Shown here one piece after another: positions 50,043-62,313 of a DNA stretch of 64,000 nt. Both the position numbers and the translations under genes were made by a program. The notes under the pieces were generated by a model that had not been told where the DNA came from, ran no database searches, and was given only the letters and a program-made list of their open reading frames with translations. Source of the stretch: Gyrodactylus bullatarudis. Its lineage: Eukaryota; Platyhelminthes; Monogenea; Gyrodactylidea; Gyrodactylidae. The stretch's first letter is position 1. Each line of letters begins with the position of its first letter. The stretch spans positions 575,407 to 639,406 of the forward strand of contig SSNU01000086.1 of the NCBI GenBank assembly GCA_012064415.1, read 5' to 3'.

Positions 50043-51315
50043 AAAATAGTTTATGTACAGTTATTAGAAAAAATAGTTTGTCAAGTTATTATGGTTATCG
50101 GGAATCAGGTTCTTTTTAAAATATTGGCATAGGGTTTTAATGTTTGTAAGAGGGAGGTTTTTAATATCAATCTGGAATCTACAGGTGATGGGGAGAATAT
50201 AGGGCAGGGATCTTGGATTTTGTGTGTTATTGTATAGGATTATAGAAGCTGATATTCTTCTAAGCCAGATAGGGAATAGGTTTGTCTTTAATAAACATTC
50301 ATTGTAGCTGAAAGGGCCAACACACTTTCTAATAAGTCTGAACTGAATGCGCTCCAAGGCTTTCGACGAGGATTGAGGAATGTTCACAATGAGTGCCGAG
50401 CAGTAGTCTAATTTGGATAGAATAAAACTTCGGTACATGTTTAACTTCAGTACAGGGTCGTGGATAAATTTTGAAATTAAATAAGTCTTGTACCTCAGAC
50501 TTTTTAGTAGCGTTGTTATATGATCTTTTGTTTGCAATTTATTGTTGTATTGAACGCCTAGATCTAGTATATCTGTGACGATTGGGAAGAGAGATACATC
50601 TAGATTAGGCAGGGAAGGTCCAAGTAACATAGATTTGGATTTTGAGTGGTTGATAGATAATCCGATTTTGGAGAGAGATTCCGTGAGATGTTTGAGTTCG
50701 GAAGAGATGGACAGGTTGGACGGATTTGGGATAACAATTTTCAGATCATCAGCGTATTTGAAGTAATGGATAAGTTGATTAGAGGGGCGAATTGATGCAA
50801 ATACAAGATTGAAAAGCGTGGGACCAATTATTGAGCCCTGGGGAACTCCTGATGGGATTAGGTTTGGAATTGACGATGCGTTACCAACTTTGACTATTTG
50901 TTTCCTTGTAGACACGAAGGTGAGGATCCAATTGATGACATGTTTGTTGATACCAAGACCATTAAGGGTTTGAACTAAAGCGGAGAAGGGAAGTTTATCA
51001 AATGCCTTTGAAATATCAAGAAATATGACTAAGACAGGGATTTTCTTATAAAGGTAGTTGCTTGTGTTGTCCATAAAAGTGATTAAGTTTGAGGCAGTAC
51101 TTTTATTGGGCACAAATCCGTGTTGAGAGGGGTCAAGAGAATCCATGGAGATTGGTTTGATAAGCTGTGTGAGAATTTAGTCGATAAGAGAGAGGAAAAT
51201 TGGCAGATTTGATATTGGTCTAAAGTCATTGGGCGCTTTAGGGTCAGGGCATTTAAGAATTGGGGTTAGTTTGATAGTAGTCCAATGCTCTGGAATACTG
51301 GATTTAATATTTATC
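50043..51315 (-). mobile_element. LINE copy C with most of the reverse transcriptase
   Basis: The long frame (50064-51146) carries RT fingers and palm: DPSQHGFVPNKSTASN, VIFLDISKAFDKLP, GVPQGSIIGPTLFNLVF and the catalytic YFKYADDLK, then the LRRIS tail and a final PDNHNNL block. Upstream, 51147-51310 continues the same frame after one in-frame TAA, with PISNLPIFLSLID. It has no endonuclease, so it is 5'-truncated. The RT motif order is that of jockey/CR1-like non-LTR elements; the exact clade is not determined. Confidence 0.88.
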
Positions 51316-51629
51316 GAAGACAAAGAGTAGATACTGAATCAAAATATCTGAAGTTACTCAATGCTGAAGCTGACCGTTTTGATAACTTTATTTCAGAGCG
51401 TCATCTGTCGAAGGTTTGAGTTATCAAATGATTCTCCAACAAAATTTTTGATTTAAAATACAAAGGTGCCAGGGTTTTTTTACTTTAAATCTCATGATAT
51501 CGTTGACCCAGCTCAAAACATCTATCAGACAAAAATTTTTGATTAAATTGATAAATCTTATTAAAAGACTTAAGTAATCATGTATCGGATTTCATTTTTG
51601 AATTTTGTTTTACATACCTACTGTTTTAA

Positions 51630-52829
51630 ATGTTAGACGAAATTTTCGATCCTACAGTTGCCGGAAATGAAGTACCTAATCAGAAAAACACTCTCAAGTT
51701 CACAAATAGTAGTTCTATGAATCTTAATCCAATGATTCATACAAATATAGTCCAATCTCATTACTGGCGAGTCAATCTAATTGAAATAAATACTTATCAT
51801 GAAGTTATCGATGAAATTTATCGAAATGTTAAACATTTAGAGCCCTGGGAAAGAGGAAGTCGAAAATATGGTTCTGGAGTCGGAGGTGGAGTCCGAGGTG
51901 TTGGAATGGGAGGAATAGTCTCTTCAGCATTTAATCTAATGTATAAACTTTTTTCAATGAAGATTACTAAGAAGCAATTGAGAGGTTTATTGGTTCACAA
52001 AGATTCTTGTTACATCAGAGGAGTTGGATTTCTTCTTATTCGTTTTGCTCTACCCGCAGATGAGTTAACTACATGGTATTGGGATTTTCTAAGTGATGAA
52101 GAAGTAAGTTATGACTTTTGATGATGAAACAAAGATTTATATTATTCATTAGATTAGAGTAATTCGATTATTAGGTCGATTGAGAGTCTTTTTACGTCTT
52201 TGGGTTTTTTTTATCCTCATCCTCTTGTTTCTAGTAAAATAGTTGAACATCAAACAAAAAACATATTATGATGATTTCTTTCCTTAGACAATCTGTTTGG
52301 ACTCAGCTGGAAATGATAACGTTACTATAGGACAATTTTGTCATCGTTTACTTACTGATGTTGACTGGTACTCCACCAAGTTACCAAGAATTCCAGTTCC
52401 CATTCAAAAGAAAATTACAGCTGATCTCAAAGAATATCATCAGTATGACGAAGAACTTAAAGAGTGAGTTGATGGAATTTGCAATTAAATCCTATTTTTT
52501 TAAATTATCCTATTTTCAAAATCTCAAATAGGCCGGATCCAGAACCCAAAAGTCGCAGTAGATCTCCTGATGAGATTCATATTAAGTATAGTAGGCGCTC
52601 CAGATCACGATCTCCCAGTCATAATTCTCATCGTAAAAGTCATAAGAGTCATAAGAGACGGGACTATTCAAAATCTCCTCGTCACCATAGTAGAAACGAG
52701 GATAAGCATAGAAGAAGACGTTCACGTTCCCATGATAGAGATCATCGGCAGAACCGATACGAAAAAAGGAAACGTTCAAGTTCCCGTGAGAGAAAAGGTG
52801 GAGACAATCGAAATAGCCACAGGCGCTAG
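51630..52829 (+). CDS. PRPF38B: Pre-mRNA-splicing factor 38B
   Basis: PRPF38-family proteins act in spliceosome activation. Exons are 51630-52103, 52288-52463 and 52532-52829; the sum is 948 nt (315 aa). The PRP38 domain fills exons 1-2: SHYWRVNLIEINTYHEVIDE, a GSRKYGSGVGGGVRG stretch, GVGFLLIRFALPAD, and after the first splice TIGQFCHRLLTDVDWYSTKL. The last exon is an RS-rich tail (RSRSRSPDE and further SR/RS pairs), as expected for PRPF38B rather than PRPF38A. It is convergent with WBP2, 102 bp apart. Confidence 0.95.
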
Positions 52830-52931
52830 TTTATTAACAAAGATCTTAATTTTTGTAAATAAAGTTTATTCAACAAAGAATATACCCTGTTAAAAATTAT
52901 ATGGCGATAAAATAGTTTTTATATGATTAAT

Positions 52932-53692
52932 TCATAGATTTTTCTTCTCATTCGGGTTTGAAGGAGGAAGTGACCATGTTTCTGGTGGTGCGGAAGGTCC
53001 GCCCATCATATCTGTTGTAAATACGTCGTGAGGATTGTTTTCGGAAGTAACAAAACCTACATTGTTTGAGTATGGATTAGGATATCTGTTATTGTATCCA
53101 TCGTTGACCATTTGTGCAGGACAAGCTCCGGGATATGGAGGAGGGTCACGATATTGATTGACAAATCCAATATCATCAGTAAAGCCATCATGATTTTGAA
53201 TGAAATTAAATAAATTTTGCGGAGATTGATAAGGACCATAACCATTTTCTGAGTAAGACGAAAAATTTGGAGGAGGCGGATTTTGGAAATTATTTTTTGG
53301 CTATGAGCAAGAATTCCTAGTTTTTTCAAAACGTTTGAGAATTCAACGCAGCCACCATTTCCGAATGATAACTCAAAGTCTCCATCAGTCGTCCAAGAAT
53401 AGCCATCCTCTGAGCGAATCTTTCCAACAGTTTTTATTGACCCTAGAAGAGGTTGCTCCATATTCACCTTATGCATGAAGATGAAAGGCATCGAAAGGGA
53501 TTTATTCTTATCATTTTTGTCTTCATTTATCCATAAAACTCGATGAGACGTAAGATAAACTATTCCAGCTTCCTTAAAATTTATTTTATCAGATGAAAAT
53601 TTAACTTTAACCCTTTTACAACAAATAAGAATTCGTTCACCGTTAAACAACACAGGGTTCCCATTGGGATCAACAAATTTATTCAAAGACAT
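52932..53692 (-). CDS. WBP2: WW domain-binding protein 2
   Basis: WBP2 is a transcriptional coactivator that binds WW domains of YAP/TAZ-type proteins. Exon 1 is 53333-53692 and exon 2 is 52932-53300, with a 32-nt intron (53301-53332); 242 aa. The GRAM domain fills residues about 5-118 (GTVYLTxxRV-like IVYLTSHRVLWI, MPFIFM). Exon 2 begins PKNNFQNPPPPNFSS and contains a PPPY ligand motif in YRDPPPYPGAC. Without removing the short intron, the frame goes out of register and the PPPY is lost. It is divergent from the coiled-coil gene (70 bp). Confidence 0.93.
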
Positions 53693-53762
53693 GCAAATTT
53701 CTATTCAATAAAACCAGCGAAATTAATTAATTTATCTTGGTTGAGTTGTTGTTCATTTTTAA

Positions 53763-55779
53763 ATGGTGGAAATACAAAAAGTAAACTATCATAATAATTG
53801 ATCATCACTAGGTTATCTAAATGAGCTTGACAAAACGATGAATGATTTCCTTATTACAAAATATAAGACAATGATACATAATAAAGATTTGATAACAAAT
53901 AAGCTTGAAATTCAAGAGAATATTTCAAACTCCCTTGGAAAAGAAGTTGAGTTTCTACAAGAATCACTTGAAAAGTTTCAAGAAAAAATAAAAGTCTTGC
54001 AAGAAGTTAACAAAAGACAAGAAGATGATATCAAATCTTATAAAGAATATTTTACAGATTCGGAGCAAAAGATTGCCGAACAGGATAATAAAATTCGCTT
54101 CTTAATGCAAGAGTTAAACGATGCTCAGAAAAACGACAATAACATTATAAATTCTTACCAAAAGCTCAAGCTTGATATAAATTCTATCATTGGGTTTGAT
54201 AGTAAAAACGATATCGGTGCTACACTTAAATTTATAAAGGAAAGAGTAGAACTTGCTAAATTTTTGTGCCTTGAAAATGAAAGACTTCGAGATGAAAAGA
54301 CAGAGCAAGAAATAATTGTAGAAAAGTTGAAGAAGAAAAATTTCGACATGCTTGACACTTTACGGAATAAGATTGCAGAAGAAGATAAATCAAAAAAAAC
54401 TTTCAATCTTACTAATGCTGAAAAAGAAGAATTAACTGCTGAAAATGAGCTTTTAAGAAAAAAGAACAATGCTCAAATCGAGCAAATACAACATTGGAAA
54501 TCCAATTCCGATGAAAATTCTGAAAAAGTAAAGATTCTAGAAAAGAAAGTAAGCCAATTATTTGTGGACAATCAAAATATAACAGAGATCAGAAAGAATT
54601 TATTAAATCACATAGCAGCCCTTCTTACTGAGAATGACATTGAAACTAACAATGATGAAAATTCCATCAGAATTAGCATAAAGAAACTCGTTGAAGAATT
54701 CAACATGCTGAAAAAGGAGGGTTATTCATATGAAAATAAATTGAAGGAACTACAAGATCGTTTCGAATCTCATTTTGATTTAGCTCAATCAGTTCAAAAT
54801 GAATTCACAGACCAACGGGAAAAATTTCGTTTCATGGAAAATGAGACCAGAAGTCTGAAGATAATCCGACAAAATTTAAGTGAAGAGTTGACCACTATTA
54901 AAACCTCATTGATTGAAATACAATCTATGATTCCTTGTCACGAGAGTGAAAAGTTTTCAAAGGATAATACAAGTTCAGTTTTGAATCTAATAAAGGACTG
55001 GATTTTGAGTAAGGTCAATGCTGAAAAACGAAAAACAGTGACGATCAATATTAAACCTCCGAATGAATGTCACTTTTGTTCAAAAAAAACAAAAAAAAGC
55101 TTCACGAATGGCTGTGAAAACTTGATGAGAAAGATTAACTCGAACGATTCTGGAGCTTTTAATTTTATATGCGAAACCTGCTTGAAAAAAATTGTATCTG
55201 AATTTGCACAGTTACTTCAAAGTAACGAGGATTATATAGAAAATTTAAATTATAAAATTGATAAATTACAGGAGGAAATAAGTTTTCACGTCAAAAAGTC
55301 AACAATGATTAATCCCAAGGTCAATAAAATAGCTGATCTCATGAATGAGAATAGTCAACAAAAGGTATGTCCCATTGATTTTAATTAAATTTTAGAAAAC
55401 TATTGATGTATTGACAGAACAATTAAGCAGGAAGGAAATTGATTATGAAAATAAAATTGATTCAACATTTGATAAGCTCAAAAATCAGATTAAAGACATG
55501 AACAGCAAACTGGCTAACAAGACCAGCGAGAATAATGAATTAATGAATACTGTTTTGATGCTCAGAAATGAGACTGATAACGTGAGTCTTTTTTTAGTTA
55601 ATCTATCAATTTAGTTGAAACATGTTCTCATGAAGGTGGCCAAGATACTCGACATAAAAAAAGATTTTGAAGATAAAGATTTCCTTGATGAATTACTTCT
55701 CGTAATGAGACAATTGAAAATAGGAAAGTACGAACCGTCGAGAGGAAACAAGATAAAGAATAACCCGAGAAAATTATAA
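53763..55779 (+). CDS. Coiled-coil protein with a Cys-pair motif
   Basis: No orthologue recognised. Exons are 53763-53780, 53826-55364, 55396-55581 and 55615-55779, giving 635 aa, all in phase; introns are 45, 31 and 33 nt. Nearly the whole protein is heptad-rich coiled coil. Around residues 420-465 a CHFC pair and a later CETC pair form a likely zinc site. The final exon is short and basic. The first 18-nt exon is inferred from phase and is the least certain; translation could start at the ATG at 53838. It is convergent with actin, 94 bp from the actin stop. Confidence 0.72.
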
Positions 55780-55873
55780 TTTTATGGCATTTTATTGAAA
55801 ATAATATACAAAATATTCAAATTCGATGTTTTTTCAATTCAGTTTAGGAATGTTTCAAGATTGATTTTTGCAT

Positions 55874-57046
<1,173 letters not shown>

Positions 57047-57063
57047 TTAATTCCTGTATAGTT

Positions 57064-57161
57064 TATTTATACAATAATCTAGATATCCATATATGGATAT
57101 CAGTTTTTACACCAATCAGAATTCACGTCCACTTTTGTTTGGTTGTCCTATCCATATATGG
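57064..57161 (-). promoter_or_regulatory. Actin promoter: TATA, CCAAT and two CArG boxes
   Basis: Read on the minus strand toward the actin ATG at 57010: CCATATATGG at 57152-57161 and again at 57087-57096 (perfect CArG boxes for SRF), a CCAAT sequence (plus strand CCAATC at 57112-57117) between them, and TATAAATA at 57064-57071, 54 nt from the start codon. This matches the layout of serum-response-type actin promoters in animals. The boxes are seen; SRF binding is inferred from known biology. Confidence 0.88.
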
Positions 57162-58041
57162 ATAATTTTTTCGTGATATGTACGACTCTAATGATGACTA
57201 AGACAACTGCTCTATTTTTAACAAATAGGAATTGAGGAATTTTCCTTCTAGTCATCCCTAGATTTAAAATTCCTCCCTCCTCCCTCATACACAGCTATTA
57301 TTAAACATTTTATAGTAGAATAGTATAGAAAGATGAGGGTAGGAAATTTTTGAATCACATGACTTTTTATGAATAGTATTCAATGAATAGTAGTATAGTC
57401 TTATCCACTCAGAGTTATGTTTGATTTGAGTTTTTAGCATAAATTTGCTAACCTATACAATTGAAAAGCACCAAGTGTTTATTCTTTGTAACAATAAATT
57501 ATTTTGCAGTTTAATACACCTGAAATTTAAAATCGATAGTATTCATTTTTGTGATTAATTTATTCTTGATTTTTGTTTGTTCGTCTGCATTGAATACATA
57601 ATTCCAAGAATAATAAAACATTTTCTCATTGAAATGAAGAAAATAATGAAGCAAACTTTTGAAGAATTAAATCTTACCGAGAGAAAGAACTAGAGAGTAA
57701 TAAATGTATAAAAAAGTCTAAATTTATTTGATTTTTTGTACAAAATGGAAATGAGTACTTTAAAATTACAGTTTTTCATCAAATCTATAAATTTTATAGT
57801 ATAAAATGAATGAATGAATTTTATAAATAATTTCAGAGTTTTGAGTTGATACTTTCAACGCTTGTGTTTATTTTTAGCAAATTGAATTGCAGAAAAAAAA
57901 CCACGAACCTACACTTTTAAATCTGTAGAATAAAGTTATTTGCATATTTCAATTGTATTGTTATTCTAGCCTAGTAACATTGTACAAAAATAGTAACCTT
58001 TGGAAAGCTTTCATATCATACTTTATGAATGAGGTCACCCG
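57162..58041. other. Intergenic region between the two actin genes
   Basis: About 0.9 kb with no recognisable gene. It is AT-rich and has poly-T and poly-A runs. It includes the far promoter of actin and the 3' flank of the diverged actin. Confidence 0.5.
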
Positions 58042-59154
58042 CTAACCATGTAGAATAGAAGGGCCTTTCTCCTGATACCCTGCCTTGGTGATGATAGTCT
58101 TGTTGAAGCTATTCAAGGATGCAAATACAGATCCACCGAACCAGACCAAATATTTTCGTTCTGGGAGAGCGGTAATCTTAACCTTGATTGCCTTTGGTAT
58201 CATGTTAACTAATTCTTTCTCCAAACGAGATTCGAATCCAGGAAACATTGTATTACCACCATAGAGAGTAATGGAGGAGTAAAAATTTTTCCTCAAATCA
58301 ATGTCACAACTGGAAATTGATTTGTAAATTGCTTGATCTATTCCAAGACCTTCAATGCCCATAAGTAGGGGGTTGAATAAGGCTTCAGGACATTTGAATC
58401 GTTCCTCATCCACAAGAAGATTTTGACCATCGGGTAGAACAAAGTTTTTCCCCAAAATTTTATTGTGCTTGGCCGATTCTAATTCCGATTGATAGTTCAT
58501 AGAAACGTAGCAAAACTTTTCTTTGACCTGTCTGGCAATTTCAAGTTCTGCTGTGGTCGATAGATGAACTCCTTTATCTGAGAGTAGTTTATTCATGAAT
58601 TGAGTTAAATTCTTGCCAGCATAATTTAGCCGAATGATACCAGATGAAATGCTATATCCTTCGAAGATGGGAACAATCCTACTAAGGTCCTGGCCAGAGT
58701 CAACAACCAGGCCAGTCACTTGACCAGAAGCATACAATGCCATAACTGAAGTATTGCCAAAGCTTAATCCAGGAACATTGAAATTTTCAAACATAATCTC
58801 TGCCATCTTTTCTCTCATCCTTGTTGGTGTCTGTGGAGCTTCTGATATTAGGACAGTATGCTCTTCAGTAGCTACACGTAATTCATTGAAAAATACATGA
58901 TGCAAGAATTTAGTAACATCCTCAGAATCTTTGATAAAACCATTTTCTATCGGTCTAGACAAGTACAATATTCCTTTATTCTCCAGAGCCTCGTTGCCCA
59001 AATAGACATCCTTTGCTGCTATATCAATGATTTTATCGTTCTTTGGACGACCTACTATTGTTGGTATCACCGAACGAGGGGCATCATCTCCAGCGAAGCC
59101 TGATTTACAAATTCCCGAGCCAAGATCTATCACAACAGCAGGTGATTCTTCCAT
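58042..59154 (-). CDS. Diverged actin paralogue, likely ATPase-dead
   Basis: The single exon gives 370 aa, aligned to actin over its full length but clearly diverged. Kept: GDDAPRSVIPTIVGRP, Lys18 equivalent (GSGICKSGF), Asp154 equivalent. Changed: [11 protein letters not shown] becomes VDSGQDLSRIV (Asp157 to Gln, His161 to Arg), and AIQAV becomes GNTSV (Gln137 to Thr). The end is GPSILHG then stop, without the usual final RKCF. Reading frame and length are otherwise intact, so it is not a pseudogene by sequence. A structural or regulatory actin variant is inferred. Upstream has no CArG box. Confidence 0.93.
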   Translation of the reverse strand: MEESPAVVIDLGSGICKSGFAGDDAPRSVIPTIVGRPKNDKIIDIAAKDVYLGNEALENKGILYLSRPIENGFIKDSEDVTKFLHHVFFNELRVATEEHTVLISEAPQTPTRMREKMAEIMFENFNVPGLSFGNTSVMALYASGQVTGLVVDSGQDLSRIVPIFEGYSISSGIIRLNYAGKNLTQFMNKLLSDKGVHLSTTAELEIARQVKEKFCYVSMNYQSELESAKHNKILGKNFVLPDGQNLLVDEERFKCPEALFNPLLMGIEGLGIDQAIYKSISSCDIDLRKNFYSSITLYGGNTMFPGFESRLEKELVNMIPKAIKVKITALPERKYLVWFGGSVFASLNSFNKTIITKAGYQEKGPSILHG

Positions 59155-59992
59155 CGTGACTCAATGAAAAATAAGTATGATTTAATATATCTATGATATG
59201 AGCATGACAACACCTTATTTTATAAAAACATACAGAAGAAAGTAAGATCCATTAAGTGAGATCAAACTCTGAAGATTCAATAGCTCTATCAAGCGTGAAA
59301 AAGATACCTAGAGTAGTATCACTAATGCTGAAATTTAATCAATACAGTTGAAAAAATTTCATTTGAATTAATCATGAGATAAACTGTAGATTCTCAAACT
59401 AAGAATGATTCATTGAGCATCGATTAATTTGAGTGATTAATAAAAAATATACTAATTCTAAGGTTTCTTTTTAAATCCAAACCAATGTCCAAATAAAAAT
59501 GTAAACATTTGGTATTGAAAATTTTTGCATAAACTTGTTAAATATTCTGGAGAATCAGTTCAGATAGTATTTGTAAATATTTATTTTCAATTTTACTGAT
59601 GGTTATTGAATGGTTATGGTGTAAATAATAATGATGTAATTCCATAATTCCAATTCAAATATCCAAATTTATCAAATGTCAGGGATCAGTCTGTTGTTAA
59701 ACTCAATGACCACTAGGCTAGGGTGAAATTTTTAACTCCATATTAGGACCAACTTTTCTGATAGAACTATCAATTCTAGGCTTCAATTATTTTGTATTGA
59801 AGCATGTGTCGAAAATGATTCTCCATTATGTCATTCGGTTTTAAAAATACAGAATTTTTCAAATTGCCGCTCAATTTTCAATGAATTTTTACTACGCAAT
59901 CAGTAAAATCCGGAATATCTTGGCCATTTAATGAGTTTCTTACTTTTTATCTTCAAAAATAGTGATCTTGTCATCAAAAGGGGTTTATATAC
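59155..59992. other. Intergenic region with a dispersed repeat copy
   Basis: The upstream flank of the diverged actin. A TTTTATAAAA word near 59219 may be a TATA-like box. From about 59690 on, the dispersed repeat also seen at 5580-5835 fills the region up to the LINE 3' end. No gene is recognised. Confidence 0.5.
59690..59990 (+). repeat. Dispersed repeat family, copy at 59.7 kb
   Basis: It shares GAAGCATGTGTCGAAAATG and AAAATCCGGAATATCTTGG with the 5.6-kb copy, in the same order and spacing. It is longer at its 5' side (GACCACTAGGCTAGGGTG), which also resembles 10210-10235. Confidence 0.65.
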
Positions 59993-60553
59993 ACTAGATT
60001 TTTATTTAAAATAATTATTAAAATAGTTATGAGAATCTGGTACAAGTTTTAAAAGAATTTGACAAATTTTTGAAATGTTTTTGGACTTGACAGCTTTTGA
60101 GATATGTGTATTGAATCCTCTCTAATTTCTTACTAGTGCCAACCGGAAGATCACAGAGAATACCTGATCCATAGTCAAGATGAGGTAGAATGAGAGATTT
60201 GTATAGGTTGAGACGAAGAGACGGGTCATGAATTTCCTGAGAAAATAGGTTTTACAGCGTATAATTTTGAGGATTTCTTTTGAATGGATATTGGTTTTGA
60301 GATTATGGTCATATGAGAGACCAAGATCTTTGATGAAGGACACTGTATTGAAAGGTATATTATGATTTAAGAGGGAGCTCTTAATGGGCATAACTTTGGT
60401 CTTACTTTGATTGATCTTGAGGCCTATTAAAGAAAGTGATTGTTGAGGAAGGTGGTGCATTTCCTCAGTGATCAAACATCTATTTTGAACGATTAAGATG
60501 AGAAGCTTGATGTCATCAGCGTACTTGAAATACTTTACAGATGGGTCAGCTGG

Positions 60554-62313
60554 TTTAACCCTCGTCCTGGAAGTGGGGTTCATACGGACCCCAACCATAC
60601 TTTGATTTGTAATAACTTTGGATAGGAGAGTGATATCTTAACCAAACAAAAACCTAATCCTTGTCAAACTAATAATCAACAATATTGTTATTTTTATTTT
60701 TTATATTTTTCCTAAACAAACATTCAGCAAACATTTTAGTCTGTTATGACACATTGAACAAATGGGGTTCGTACGGACCCCACATTATATTCTATATGAT
60801 TTTCTCATTTTTTCATAATATGAGCTACGAAGAAGAAGTGTACTCTGATATCAAAACTCTTATCGGTCCTGAGAACTTAGGAAGTGGTTCTTCTGAATGT
60901 GAAGAAGAGGATTACACAGAATATCCCTCTGATATTTCGAATCCAGATACTGATATGGATCAATCCTTTGGAGCTGATCTAGTTTCAAAATGCGGAGACA
61001 TCAACTACCAGACAGCCAGAGTGCGAAGTCGTACTGGAAGCCACAATATCATTCATAAAAATGTTGCTTCTTCCCTTACAGCGAGTTCCCAGAAGATGAT
61101 AACTCATCAGGATTTTTTCAGTCTACTTTTATGTCAAAAAATTCTCGGAGATATCGTAAAATATACGAACAAGTATATGGACCATCGAAAATTAAGTACA
61201 AGAATAAGTATAGACGAACTTCGTAAATGGATAGGGATCCTGTTATATTTTGGAGTTTCTAAGCAGAAAAATATGGATCTCCAAGAGCTTTGGGAAGATG
61301 ACTATGAATATTCTGCTGTCAAAAACTGCCTTTCATATTCAAGATTCGTAATCATCAAACAGTTTATTCGATTTGATGACAAAATCAACAGGATCACTGG
61401 TTCAAATAGAGACAAATTGGCACCTATCAGGATCGTATTTCAGGATTTTATTATCAATTGTAGAAAAGCATCCCTTCCGAACAAGTAACTATAGATGAAC
61501 AGCTAATAAGTTTTCGTGGGAGAAGTCCCTTCAAAAGTGTACATGCCGTCAAAGCCTGGAAAATACGGTATCAAAGTGTGGGCTTTGTGTGATTCTAAAA
61601 ATGCAAATCTCTGCAATGCTGATCTTGGTAAAATTGAATATATATTTGATGGTCCAATATCAATTCTACGTTACGGCCAAAAAAAAATAAACCAGTATTG
61701 ATGCTTTCAACCATACATCAACAGACTGATGACACTGGATCCAAACCAGAAATAATCGAATATTACAACAAAACTAAAGGCGGTGTTGATGTCTTGGATC
61801 AGTTGATAGTAAATTATTCTTGCAGATGATCTACAAAAAGATGGCCTTTATCAGTATTTTGGAATATCTTGGATATGGCAGCATATAATGCCTATGTTTT
61901 ACATTCCATAAAATGGCCAGATAATCAAATTACCAAAAGAAGAATATTTCTAAAGGAGCTAAGCTATCAGCTCATGGGAGTAGAATCAAAGCAGCAAGAA
62001 AGTATAGGCGCCAAAAGACCAAGAACTAGCATAGTCAATGACGATCTAGAAGCTGAGATTACACCAAAGAAAGGAAGATGCTCCTTTTGTCCAAGAACCA
62101 AAGATGTCAAAATATCAACCTACTGTAATTATTGCAGAAAAAACGCTTGTAAAAATCATCATATCTTGATTTTTTTAGAATGTCGAAAGTCTTGAAATAT
62201 ACTATGTCAGACCTAATAATATTTTATTATTTTTCTATATAAATAAGTATGGGGTCCAAATGGACCCCACTTGTGAAATGTGAAATTTCACCAACTTCCA
62301 GGGCGAGGGTTAA
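60554..62313 (+). mobile_element. piggyBac element with TTAA duplication and TIRs
   Basis: The body 60558-62309 starts CCCTCGTCCTGGAAGTGG; its right end is the complement, CCCTCGCCCTGGAAGTTGG. It is flanked by TTAA (60554-60557 and 62310-62313). Near both ends are short GGGGTC...GACCCC palindromes (60575-60591, 60764-60781, 62251-62269). It lies inside a LINE on the other strand, interrupting its RT gene. Confidence 0.93.
60823..62195 (+). pseudogene. piggyBac transposase, broken
   Basis: The frame starting MSYEEEVYSDIKTLIG runs to 61488 with the acidic N-terminus and the conserved helix IDELRKWIGILLYFGVSK. A stop at 61486-61488 and a shift are followed by GKYGIKVWALCDSKNANL (about 61560-61620). 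There is an internal deletion here that removes the catalytic Asp regions. Then NKTKGGVDVLDQLIVNYS (about 61770-61820), NILDMAAYNAYVLHSIKW, and a C-terminal Cys-rich zinc domain (CSFCPR and CNYC). It is not functional. Confidence 0.9.

Noticed and set aside
53057..53300. Frameshift in WBP2
   Set aside because: A GT-AG intron of 32 nt explains the frame change and gives the expected PPPY tail.
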